Shown here one piece after another: positions 7,698 to 13,612 of a stretch of 25,135 bases of DNA (positions are counted from its first letter, which is position 1; each line of letters starts with the position of its first letter). Origin of the DNA: a virus; the IMG/VR virus record IMGVR_UViG_3300050132_000069, positions 1 through 25,135 of that record; one strand, 5' to 3'. The translations under genes and the position numbers were made by a program. Below the pieces are notes generated by a model that was given only the letters and a program-made list of their open reading frames with translations, had not been told where the DNA came from and did no database searches.

Positions 7698-9716
7698 TTA
7701 ACCCCTTGGATAAACGGCGCTCGGCGTTCCGGGCATCAGCATGCTGCGGCTCGGGTCGAAGCTGTTGGTGCCTGTGTTGGGGCGGGCCGCCTGCTTGGCC
7801 ATGCGATCAACGACGACCTCGGCCATTTTCTTGCCGTCCACGTGCATATGCACGATGAATGGGTCTCGACTCCAGTCCTTTTTCGGGACCGGAGCCACAA
7901 GCGGATTGCTGGCTGGAGCATCAGCAAAATGCATCTTCTCCATCTTCAGGGACGCGGGCATGATCGTATTGAACCCGGCGATCAGCGTATTGAAGATGGT
8001 CTGCCAGCCCAGCAGGAACAGATGCTTGAACGAAGTGAACGCACCAGCAAAATCCCCATGGAATAGCTTGGTGAATCCCTCCTTCATATCATTCCACATG
8101 ACCTTTAGGGCTCCACTGATCTCTTTCCAGTTGTTCCATAGAAGCAAGCCAATAACGATGATTCCAGTGATCACAAGGCCGATCGGGTTCATCAGCATTG
8201 CGCGCCCAATCAAGCCAATGACTTTTACGATGTTGGCGCCAAATATCACGATATAGGTAGCGAACCTGGCGACCATCGGAAGAAGCGGCCCTAGCGCGGT
8301 GCCAGAAAGGAATACCAGCGCGCCACCAAGCAAGTAGAGCCCTCTCCCGGCAGCAATGACCGCATTGACTAGGCCGCCAGTAATCAGAACTGCAGATAGC
8401 CCGATTAACGCGTCAGTTAATCTATTCACCTTGTCGGGGTTTTCACCGATCCAGATACCTAGCTCTTTAAGCTTTGGATTAAGTTTATCCAGCCCGTCGC
8501 ACACCATAGGAAGGATCGCGATGCCGAGATTCAGCATCAAATCCTTCCATTTGGCGCCAAACTCCACCTCTTTACCGCCAAGCGTCTGATGAGTTTTTTC
8601 TACGGAGGCGTCTATACCTAGAGCGCTGTTCTGAGCCTGCAAAGACATATGGAGTTTTTCCATATTCTTGTCGATGAGGGTGAACATCGCGCCACCGGTG
8701 GAGCCGAACAGCATGGCGTTCGACTGGCCAATTGCCGAGTCTGACGTGATCCCCATTTTTTTATGCATAGGCATAATCACCTTTTCATAAAACTCAATGG
8801 AGTTAGAGCTGAACAGATCCGCCTGCTTGAGCGGGTTACCCTTGAAAGCCTTGATCCCGCCCTGCGCATTCCAAATTACCTTGCTGCCATCCCATACGTT
8901 GTTTTTTACAAGCTCATGGGCGACCTGATTCGGTATTTTGATGATGCCGTTTAGGCGATTGTAAGCAGTACGGAGAGAGAAGCCGGCGGTTTGCCCTTTT
9001 AGCATGGTGATAATCGGCTCATACATGGCCATTGCATTATCACTCATGCCCATTGCTGCGACACCGCCGCGCGCCTTGAATTGGCGAAGCTGCTCCCAAT
9101 CAACCGATCCGCCAGAAGTTTGCGTCATGCGCCATCCGGCGTCTGCCAACTCACCGAAGCGCTTAGGAGATTTAAGTCCGCCGGAGTCTTCGATATACCT
9201 CAGCATCGCCATGCTGCCAGTTTTCATTTTTGCCTGCGATTCTTCGCTCAGGCCGGAAGTCGCATAGGCAATTTTCGCAAGAATTGGAGCGGCAATTTTC
9301 GCGCCATCCAGGGCTTGCATTCCGCCGATTCCGCTTTCCCGGAAAACGCCCTGTGCCTCCGTAAAAAGCTTCAGGTTTGTGGTGATGCTCGCACCCATGG
9401 AGTTCATGCTTTTGACGAATCTGTCAGACTCAGCATTAACCTGATCGGACATCCCGAACAGAGAGAACTTCGCCATTTCCGTTTGATACTTCTTTGCCTC
9501 ATCTAGCGGAGCCTTGAAAACCCGAGCGATGGCTAGGCCGCCGGCAAACAGGCCTGCGCCGATAGCCGCTTGCTTGCCAATGGACATAAGCTTTGAATTA
9601 AGCTTGTCCGCATCCATGCCCGCATGATTCAGGCCCTTGCTTATCGACAGTAGGCCAGGCGTTACATGGTTGATCAGTGACACCTTCACCGCGACCGCAT
9701 ATGCTTCGATCGACAT
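7698..9716 (-). CDS. Tape measure protein
   Basis: The largest tail gene, 672 residues from the ATG at 9716; a TTG nine bases further upstream is in frame but lies too close to the only AGGA. Helix-rich throughout, with Met/Ala-rich segments. Residues ~437-527 hold several long hydrophobic stretches (for example IGLSAVLITGGLVNAVIAA and NPIGLVITGIIVIGLLLW) that probably insert in the host inner membrane during DNA ejection. LMLNLGIAILPMVCDGLDKL is the 'phage tail tape measure' signature found before that segment. At about 0.15 nm per residue, the tail would be about 100 nm (inference). It is the first gene left of the accessory block, so the late operon reaches it only after crossing 4.2 kb of foreign-oriented DNA. 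Confidence 0.9.
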   Translation of the reverse strand: MSIEAYAVAVKVSLINHVTPGLLSISKGLNHAGMDADKLNSKLMSIGKQAAIGAGLFAGGLAIARVFKAPLDEAKKYQTEMAKFSLFGMSDQVNAESDRFVKSMNSMGASITTNLKLFTEAQGVFRESGIGGMQALDGAKIAAPILAKIAYATSGLSEESQAKMKTGSMAMLRYIEDSGGLKSPKRFGELADAGWRMTQTSGGSVDWEQLRQFKARGGVAAMGMSDNAMAMYEPIITMLKGQTAGFSLRTAYNRLNGIIKIPNQVAHELVKNNVWDGSKVIWNAQGGIKAFKGNPLKQADLFSSNSIEFYEKVIMPMHKKMGITSDSAIGQSNAMLFGSTGGAMFTLIDKNMEKLHMSLQAQNSALGIDASVEKTHQTLGGKEVEFGAKWKDLMLNLGIAILPMVCDGLDKLNPKLKELGIWIGENPDKVNRLTDALIGLSAVLITGGLVNAVIAAGRGLYLLGGALVFLSGTALGPLLPMVARFATYIVIFGANIVKVIGLIGRAMLMNPIGLVITGIIVIGLLLWNNWKEISGALKVMWNDMKEGFTKLFHGDFAGAFTSFKHLFLLGWQTIFNTLIAGFNTIMPASLKMEKMHFADAPASNPLVAPVPKKDWSRDPFIVHMHVDGKKMAEVVVDRMAKQAARPNTGTNSFDPSRSMLMPGTPSAVYPRG

Positions 9717-9746
9717 GCTGGGCAAATCCTATAGTGGAGTTTTTGG

Positions 9747-9980
9747 ATGGCAAGGAAAGGGCGAACTTTCGAGTGGAATGGAAACAGGGTTGACGAGGTT
9801 GTTGTAGAGCTAAAAAAGCGACAGAGGCAATCCGCCAGAAGGCCAAGCCCAGCCAAAAAAGAAACTCTAGATTTTCAAAGTGCGCTTGCGCTCTTTACTT
9901 TCAGTAGCGTGCTTATGGTCTTTGCTGGGCTCGGACTTTTTGCGGCTATTTTTGTTCTTTATGCAGTAATTTTTGGGTGA
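9747..9980 (+). CDS. Small membrane protein, possible moron (77 aa)
   Basis: Runs against the late operon and starts only 30 bases from the tape measure start codon, back to back. The ATG has GTGGAG seven bases upstream. Residues 1-40 are very basic (RKGRTFEW, ELKKRQRQSARR). Residues ~46-76 form one long hydrophobic helix (ALALFTFSSVLMVFAG ... IFVLYAVIF), so the basic half should face the cytoplasm. AT content is visibly higher than in the flanking tail genes, which suggests separate acquisition. Followed by a second gene after 3 bases. The pair resembles lysogenic conversion or superinfection-exclusion cargo, but I do not recognise the family and assign no function. Confidence 0.72.
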   Translation: MARKGRTFEWNGNRVDEVVVELKKRQRQSARRPSPAKKETLDFQSALALFTFSSVLMVFAGLGLFAAIFVLYAVIFG

Positions 9981-9983
9981 CTC

Positions 9984-10451
9984 ATGAATAAATGGATCTT
10001 TCTAATAGCCGTAACGCTTTCTCCAGTTGCCGGCGCAATCGATACGAGCAAATCATGCTCGATTGTTGAATGCGGCGTCGGAGAACAGGCGACCACTTAT
10101 ATGGACAAGGGTGAGTTTTATTTTGCATGCCCTACTAAGGAGCTGTCGGAATACGTAACCACTCTATGGGGTCTTATTTTGGTCTCTTACCAGATGACTG
10201 GAAAGCTTCCCAATATCTCTCCAAGCACTGGCGAGCCGGAATACAAGGGGCAGACCAAGCAAATGATCGACTCTCTTCGTTTAGATGCAGGGGTTGATAC
10301 CTACGACGAAGCGCAGGCGCTATGCTCAAAGGGAAAGAGTAAGCTCTCGGTTTCGATCATGAACAATCCAGAGGACGCAATGTCGATCTGGGTTGTAGGA
10401 GCCAATAAGAAACCGTTCTGGATGCCTAAGGCCTTCCTGCTGAAACGATAA
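9984..10451 (+). CDS. Secreted Cys-containing protein, possible moron (155 aa)
   Basis: Starts 3 bases after the membrane protein gene and ends just before a strong terminator, so the two form a small plus-strand operon. The N-terminus MNKWIFLIAVTLSPVAGAIDT is a clear signal peptide with cleavage expected after AGA (residue ~18). The mature part has four cysteines (25, 30, 49, 114), which fits two disulphides in the periplasm. The segment SEYVTTLWGLILVSYQMTG (~55-73) is moderately hydrophobic. No known domain was recognised. Partnership with the upstream membrane protein is inferred from position. Possible roles include changing the envelope of the lysogen or blocking superinfection; neither is shown by the sequence. 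Confidence 0.75.
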   Translation: MNKWIFLIAVTLSPVAGAIDTSKSCSIVECGVGEQATTYMDKGEFYFACPTKELSEYVTTLWGLILVSYQMTGKLPNISPSTGEPEYKGQTKQMIDSLRLDAGVDTYDEAQALCSKGKSKLSVSIMNNPEDAMSIWVVGANKKPFWMPKAFLLKR

Positions 10452-10456
10452 GCCCC

Positions 10457-10491
10457 ATAAAAAACCCCGCCGAGGCGAGGTTTTGATTTTT
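10457..10491. terminator. Bidirectional intrinsic terminator after the moron pair
   Basis: Arms 461-470 and 475-484 pair around the loop CGAG, with one C/A mismatch. On the plus strand the stem is followed by TTTTGATTTTTG; on the minus strand it is followed by GGGGTTTTTTATGG. It should stop transcription of the morons and also any minus-strand transcription heading for the tape measure gene. Confidence 0.85.
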
Positions 10492-10500
10492 GTGAGTTCT

Positions 10501-10530
10501 CAAAAAAAGAAAGGCGCCCATAGGTGCCTA
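10501..10530 (-). terminator. Intrinsic terminator of the antirepressor operon
   Basis: On the minus strand, AGGCACC-TATG-GGCGCCT is followed by TTCTTTTTTTG. The 7-bp stem has one A/C mismatch. It lies 24 bases after the stop of the helix-turn-helix gene and ends the five-gene minus-strand operon. Confidence 0.75.
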
Positions 10531-10553
10531 TCTTTGCTGTTTGCATAGCGCTC

Positions 10554-10829
10554 CTAGCAGTACCCGTCAGTCCTGCGCGCATCTACGATCTGCTGAACTT
10601 GCGCCTGCGTGAACACTAGCGCCGTTTGGTAGCCACTGGTAGCCGTCCTCGCTCTCAAGGGGATAAATCCGAGCCTCAAGACATACCGTCTTGCTGCGCT
10701 GCGATCCATCTTGATCATTTCAGCTAGCTCCTTTAAAGGAGTCAGCTTGGCTATCGGCGCCTCAACTTCAGTATGTTCCGTAGCTGTCCATTTGGAGTCG
10801 CTGCCGATAGCAATGGTCAGACTTATCAT
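10554..10829 (-). CDS. Predicted helix-turn-helix DNA-binding protein (91 aa)
   Basis: Last gene of the antirepressor operon. Its ATG overlaps the TGA of the previous gene by 4 bases. Residues ~28-60 (LTPLKELAEMIKMDRSAARRYVLRLGFIPLRAR) read as a helix-turn-helix with the turn at MDRSA, followed by a beta wing and QTALVFTQAQVQQIVDARR, similar to short MerR/winged-helix type phage regulators. It may be a Cro-like or secondary regulator made together with the antirepressors. The family is not identified; the DNA-binding call rests on the helix pattern. Confidence 0.65.
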   Translation of the reverse strand: MISLTIAIGSDSKWTATEHTEVEAPIAKLTPLKELAEMIKMDRSAARRYVLRLGFIPLRARTATSGYQTALVFTQAQVQQIVDARRTDGYC

Positions 10830-11071
10830 AATCCACCCCTGCGCGGCTGCGGCTGCTCAGGAGCGTAGACACTGACGAGAAATGAAGATACTCCCGCAAG
10901 CCAGACCGCGACCATGGCATCAGTTGCCGGATGGCCAAGCCCTTCCTCCCAAAGGCTGTAATAAAACGTCAGTCCTTGGATAATCAGGCTGAGTGGCGGA
11001 GTGCAGATTGAATGACCTGCCAGCACCCCGTCGTAATGGTATTTTTCCACTTCTTCAACCGATAAAGTCAT
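10826..11071 (-). CDS. Hypothetical protein in the antirepressor operon (81 aa)
   Basis: Overlaps both neighbours by 4 bases (ATGA), which supports it being a real translated gene. The sequence MTLSVEEVEKYHYDGVLAGHSICTPPLSLIIQGLTFYYSLWEEG is followed by a hydrophobic stretch (AMVAVWLAGVSSFLVSVY, ~52-69) that might be a single membrane helix, and a Pro/Arg/Gly-rich tail. No domain recognised. Being between two predicted regulators suggests an accessory role in the lysogeny switch or host takeover, but nothing in the sequence fixes this. Confidence 0.65.
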   Translation of the reverse strand: MTLSVEEVEKYHYDGVLAGHSICTPPLSLIIQGLTFYYSLWEEGLGHPATDAMVAVWLAGVSSFLVSVYAPEQPQPRRGGL

Positions 11072-11736
11072 GCTGCTTTACTCCCCGCGATCAAGTTTCC
11101 TGCCACAAGCACAAAGTGAAGCGCTGCGCCCTTGGCCTTTGCCGCTGCCTCGCGATGCGTGTCGCCTGCTTCCAGGCTTGCGTGAAGGGCGCGAGTAAAG
11201 ATCAGCTGAATATTGGTCAGCAACAGGCGCTGCTCAATTGTTAGCGTGCTCCGCTCACCACTGGCAATGCCCATTGCAGTATTTATCGCTTTGTTGGCGT
11301 TGATGTGGAAGATCCGCTCCGGCGTCGTGCTGCCGCACTCTTCGGCGCGCTGAGATAAAAGCTTAACCTCGGCGTGCAGCTCTCGATACAGAGGAAGATA
11401 CTGCTGATCAGTAACGGCAGTTTTCTCCCGCGCATCCCGGAATGCGCTAACTAGGTTGGATTTGAGATCCACGACCTTTTCGGTGTTTCTGGATAGTGAC
11501 AACAGAAAATATGACTGATCCTCATTCAGAAGAGCGTAACGCTCTGGTCTTCCGCCCTCCGACCCAGCTGAGGGTTTCGACATTTGAAATGCCAAAACCC
11601 CAAACCGTTGAAATCTGCTTTCGTAGCGATCTATCAGCGCTATCGAGCTTTTGTGCTTGTTGCCGAGCTGTTTGGCCAAATCGCGACTGTCTGCCCGAGC
11701 TTCGCCTTTTGACTGAATCAGAATGATATTGCTCAT
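11068..11736 (-). CDS. Rha family phage regulatory protein, second copy (222 aa)
   Basis: The N-terminal ~100 residues match the Rha pattern: ADSRDLAKQLGNKHKSSIALIDRY, then FQRFGVLAFQM, and GRPERYALLNEDQSYFLLSLSRNTEKVVDLKSNLVSAFRDAR, the last being the diagnostic 'G+P---YLL-E-Q---LL---RNT--V--FK--LV-AF' block. The C-terminal part (INTAMGIASGERSTLTIEQRLLLTNIQLIFTRALHASLEAG) is helical and unlike the first Rha protein in the operon. Rha-type proteins are phage regulators that often act as antirepressors or interfere with host growth in some strains. The ATG overlaps the TGA of the upstream antirepressor by 4 bases. Two different Rha proteins in a row suggest distinct repressor targets. Confidence 0.8.
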   Translation of the reverse strand: MSNIILIQSKGEARADSRDLAKQLGNKHKSSIALIDRYESRFQRFGVLAFQMSKPSAGSEGGRPERYALLNEDQSYFLLSLSRNTEKVVDLKSNLVSAFRDAREKTAVTDQQYLPLYRELHAEVKLLSQRAEECGSTTPERIFHINANKAINTAMGIASGERSTLTIEQRLLLTNIQLIFTRALHASLEAGDTHREAAAKAKGAALHFVLVAGNLIAGSKAA

Positions 11737-12662
11737 GCCGCATCCTCCTGAACGCTAAAACGAATACCCTTGCCTTGCGTTCTATCAGCCCAGAGGCGCA
11801 GCCCAGAAAATGCGTACTCGGCGCCTTCAAGGTGATGCCTCATCGCCAACACTTCGAGGCGGCAGGCCTCAAGGTTGTGACCTTGTTTTTCAAGCTCGGC
11901 GATGGCGCGTAGCGTCGGGGAAACGAATTCGCTCTCACCGAACAGCATGTCTGGCGTCAGCATCATGTTCCCGTCGCCCTGAAAGGCAGTCATACGCTTG
12001 CGTACGTCAGGCATGGACTCCGCGAGCCAGCGCGATGCAGGCCAGTTAACCTTTGAATCTGCCTGGACTTCCTTGTCGAGCCACTCACCTTCAAGTACGT
12101 AGGCGGCGATGAAGTTGCATGCCGCTTCCATCTGGTCCGCTGGAATGAGCGAGGTCTTTTGTACGTTGAAGCGAGAGCGCAACCTGCTTTTCATGGTGTG
12201 CGTGAAGCTGCGCTGCATGGCCGGAGCAATCCGATAACCCTTCTGCTCGATCACGCGATTAAGAACGACCTCGCCAGTGCTGCCGATTACAGATCCGACC
12301 AAGTCGCTGACGAGAACTTCCGGGGCGAGATTCAGGCGTGCGGCCATTTCGTTAAAGGCTGCGATGTAGCCTTCCTTGATTGCAGCGGCACTTTTCCCAG
12401 TGAAGCCCATGACCAGGAACATGAAGCCGTCTTTGGTCATACCCCATTGAGGCAAGCGACGGCCAGATCCGTCGATATATTCACTGAGCGTAAAATTGCG
12501 CTCAGTGAAATTAGCAGAACATTCCAACCCTTCGATCTTTCGCAGCACGTCCTTGTGAAGCTTCCCGAATGCCTCGGCGACATTCTGGGATGTAGTGAAT
12601 GCCTGTCCATCGCGCGCTTCCACAAATTTGCGCATGTCAACTACTGTGGTATTATTCGTCAT
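11733..12662 (-). CDS. Antirepressor with Rha N-terminal domain, in the P22 ant position (309 aa)
   Basis: Start chosen at ATG 12662 (MTNNTTVVDM), with AGGAA seven bases upstream; a longer reading from 12749 would run through a terminator and the Arc-like gene. Residues ~8-107 are a Rha domain: AFTTSQNVAEAFGKLHKDVLRKIEGLECS, then NFTLSEYIDGSGRRLPQWGMTKDGFMFLVMGFTGKSAA. Residues ~110-200 (RIAPAMQRSFTHTMKSRLRSRF, IPADQMEAACNFIAAYVL) resemble the C-terminal DNA- or protein-binding parts of phage antirepressors; the exact family was not checked. Its size and place after an Arc-like gene match P22 ant, which inactivates the main phage repressor. Translation start is covered by a predicted antisense RNA. 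Confidence 0.85.
   Translation of the reverse strand: MTNNTTVVDMRKFVEARDGQAFTTSQNVAEAFGKLHKDVLRKIEGLECSANFTERNFTLSEYIDGSGRRLPQWGMTKDGFMFLVMGFTGKSAAAIKEGYIAAFNEMAARLNLAPEVLVSDLVGSVIGSTGEVVLNRVIEQKGYRIAPAMQRSFTHTMKSRLRSRFNVQKTSLIPADQMEAACNFIAAYVLEGEWLDKEVQADSKVNWPASRWLAESMPDVRKRMTAFQGDGNMMLTPDMLFGESEFVSPTLRAIAELEKQGHNLEACRLEVLAMRHHLEGAEYAFSGLRLWADRTQGKGIRFSVQEDAA
12627..12655 (+). promoter_or_regulatory. Predicted promoter of a sar-like antisense RNA
   Basis: Plus strand: TATTAT at 12650-12655 (5/6 match to the -10 consensus) is preceded directly by TGG, giving an extended -10. A weak -35 (TTGCGC, 12628-12633) stands 16 bases upstream. Initiation would fall near 12662, at the antirepressor start codon, but in the opposite direction. 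Confidence 0.5.
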
Positions 12663-12728
12663 GACGTTTTTCCTGATAGATGACGTTGATTTCGAAGCCT
12701 CAAGCGTTGGTGCGCTTGGGGCTTTTTT
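12662..12728 (+). ncRNA. Candidate sar-like antisense RNA over the antirepressor start
   Basis: Predicted transcript of about 67 nt from the extended -10 promoter to a plus-strand terminator. It is complementary to the antirepressor ribosome binding site and start codon and to the spacer after the Arc-like gene. P22 sar RNA, about 68-69 nt, occupies the same position between arc and ant and blocks ant translation. Here position, orientation, length and terminator all agree, while primary sequence conservation was not tested. No other reason for a plus-strand terminator in this place is apparent, as no plus-strand gene ends there. Confidence 0.6.
12695..12728 (+). terminator. Plus-strand intrinsic terminator in the Arc-antirepressor spacer
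   Basis: Arms GCCTCAAGCG (12697-12706) and CGCTTGGGGC (12713-12722) form a 10-bp stem with one T-G wobble around a 6-nt loop, extendable by two A-T pairs. TTTTTT follows at 12723-12728. On the minus strand there is no U tract after the stem, so the terminator is directed to the plus strand, against the antirepressor operon. Confidence 0.85.
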
Positions 12729-12888
12729 ATGCCCGTTGATTTTGTGCATCTTTCAGCATTGCCTCCTCTAAAGCCTTCCCGATCAGCCAGTTTTGGCTGC
12801 GCTCTTCTTGCTGAGCCTTCCTCTCAAGCCATTCCTTAACGTCAGGCTTGGCGCGGAAAAGGATCTGAGCCATATCGCGTACTTTCAT
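12727..12888 (-). CDS. Arc-like ribbon-helix-helix repressor (53 aa)
   Basis: A short gene with an excellent ribosome binding site (AAGGAGG five bases before the ATG). The protein, MKVRDMAQILFRAKPDVKEWL followed by ERKAQQEERSQNWLIGKALEEAMLKD, has the Arc layout. A strand (~6-14) is followed by helix A (~16-29), a turn at ERS, and helix B (~31-47). It is exactly the length of P22 Arc (53 aa). P22 Arc is co-transcribed with ant and represses both ant and mnt promoters, and the same arrangement is found here: divergent from the Mnt-like gene, upstream of the antirepressor, with operator repeats in the shared promoter region. The stop codon lies at the end of the plus-strand terminator's U tract. 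Confidence 0.85.
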   Translation of the reverse strand: MKVRDMAQILFRAKPDVKEWLERKAQQEERSQNWLIGKALEEAMLKDAQNQRA

Positions 12889-12899
12889 ACTGCCTCCTT

Positions 12900-12969
12900 A
12901 TGCATCACCGTTGTTTACATCATCAAGATATAACGGTGATGCATTGCCGTCAATACCACCGTGATGCAT
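12900..12969. promoter_or_regulatory. Three operator half-sites in the divergent immunity promoter region
   Basis: ATGCATCACCGTT (12900-12912) and its exact inverse AACGGTGATGCAT (12932-12944) form a 13-bp perfect inverted repeat with 19 bases between. A third copy, ACCGTGATGCAT (12958-12969), differs from the second by one base and is in direct orientation to it, 25 bases away. These are the likely binding sites of the flanking Arc-like and/or Mnt-like ribbon-helix-helix proteins. The second site fills the spacer of the leftward promoter, the third overlaps the rightward one. Confidence 0.82.
12925..12953 (-). promoter_or_regulatory. Predicted leftward promoter for the Arc-antirepressor operon (P-ant like)
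   Basis: Minus strand TTGACG (12953-12948, 5/6 to consensus), 17-base spacer, TATCTT (12930-12925, 4/6). The middle operator lies inside the spacer, so a bound repressor would exclude RNA polymerase. Initiation is expected near 12918, about 30 bases before the Arc-like ATG. Confidence 0.65.
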
Positions 12970-12972
12970 TAT
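12944..12972 (+). promoter_or_regulatory. Predicted rightward promoter for the Mnt-like repressor (P-mnt like)
   Basis: Plus strand TTGCCG (12944-12949), 17-base spacer, CATTAT (12967-12972, 4/6). It overlaps the leftward promoter's -35 element, and the third operator covers the spacer and the start of the -10, suggesting mutual or autogenous control. The elements are weak individually. Confidence 0.45.
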
Positions 12973-13003
12973 TTTGTTCTGTTAAACATAACCGGAATCC
13001 GAG

Positions 13004-13453
13004 ATGAGCCGCACCGACCCCCAATTCAACCTCCGCATACCGGAGACCCTTCGAGATAAGGTCGTTGCTGCTGCAAAGGAAAACGGCAGATCCTCCACGG
13101 CAGAAATACTCGCCAGGCTAGAGCTTAGTTTTCTGGGTGACGCCCCGTCTGACGACCTAATCCCAGCCAACAAGGCCAGGCAGATGTCGCAAATTGCCAG
13201 GCAAAGCATCCCGTCAACTGTAAAGAAGCGCATCAGTCAGTCGATCAGCGAGGCGATATCGCTCGGTCACGATAGCCTTGGCGTGAAATTTGAAGACCTT
13301 GGCTTAGAGTCGATGCCTGAGCAGGACATAAACGACCTGATCGAAGCTTTCAGCGAGATGCTGGAGGACGCGGGATACACGTTCGAGTGGGATGGAGTCG
13401 AGCAGTTGTGGATACACTTCTCGCCGTTTCCAGGACTCCCAGACCTGAACTGA
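13004..13453 (+). CDS. Mnt/Arc-like ribbon-helix-helix repressor with long C-terminal extension (149 aa)
   Basis: Divergent from the Arc-like gene. Residues 4-45, starting TDPQFNLRIPETLRDKVVAAA and then KENGRSSTAEILARLELSFL, closely follow P22 Mnt/Arc: the DPxFNxRxP strand that reads the operator, helix A, ENGRS turn, helix B. P22 Mnt represses ant and is needed to keep the prophage quiet. Mnt is about 83 residues, whereas this protein has an added acidic region (~70-149; ISQSISEAISLGHDSLGVKFEDL, DINDLIEAFSEMLEDAGYTFEWDGVEQLWIHF) of unknown role, maybe oligomerisation or ligand sensing. GGAA lies upstream of the ATG. The gene runs toward the late operon and should be expressed in the lysogen. 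Confidence 0.85.
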   Translation: MSRTDPQFNLRIPETLRDKVVAAAKENGRSSTAEILARLELSFLGDAPSDDLIPANKARQMSQIARQSIPSTVKKRISQSISEAISLGHDSLGVKFEDLGLESMPEQDINDLIEAFSEMLEDAGYTFEWDGVEQLWIHFSPFPGLPDLN

Positions 13454-13464
13454 CCGGGCCCGTC

Positions 13465-13512
13465 ACTGCATATCTAAAAGACATGCTGTTAACTGCACGA
13501 CTCAAAGACGTG
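13465..13512. repeat. Pair of imperfect 21-bp direct repeats, 27-bp period
   Basis: Copies at 13465-13485 and 13492-13512 both begin ACTGCA, contain CT-AAAGAC and end TG. They agree at 16 of 21 positions. They lie in the untranslated stretch after the Mnt-like gene. A protein binding site is possible; function unknown. Confidence 0.5.
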
Positions 13513-13517
13513 TAGTG

Positions 13518-13542
13518 ACTGACCATCTTTGAGATGGTCAGT
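13518..13542. other. Strong hairpin without U tract after the Mnt-like gene
   Basis: ACTGACCATC and GATGGTCAGT form a perfect 10-bp stem around a 5-nt loop (TTTGA). Neither strand has a run of T after the stem, so it is not a typical intrinsic terminator. It could be a palindromic operator or an RNA stability element for the repressor or DUF3761-like transcript. Confidence 0.55.
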
Positions 13543-13612
13543 GGTTCTCGTCACGCCCCGTCATACCTCCGCAATAAATAACCCTACTCCCACACCAAGG
13601 ACCGGACACCAA

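Noticed and set aside
9705-9735. TATAGT as -10 element for the plus-strand moron pair
   Set aside because: Initiation would fall after the ribosome binding site of the 9747 gene, and no fitting -35 is present; the moron promoter was therefore not assigned.
9722-9740. ACTATAGGA before the tape measure gene resembles the core of a T7-type promoter
   Set aside because: Only a short partial match, no phage RNA polymerase gene in the window, and the block is otherwise of the P22 kind.
11522-11830. Alternative minus-strand frame spanning the antirepressor/Rha junction
   Set aside because: It lies in another frame of two well-supported genes that overlap by ATGA; no domain or start signal.
12159-12683. 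Plus-strand open frame antisense to the antirepressor, ending just before the plus-strand terminator
   Set aside because: No ribosome binding site and no recognisable protein. The terminator is better explained by a short antisense RNA starting near 12662.
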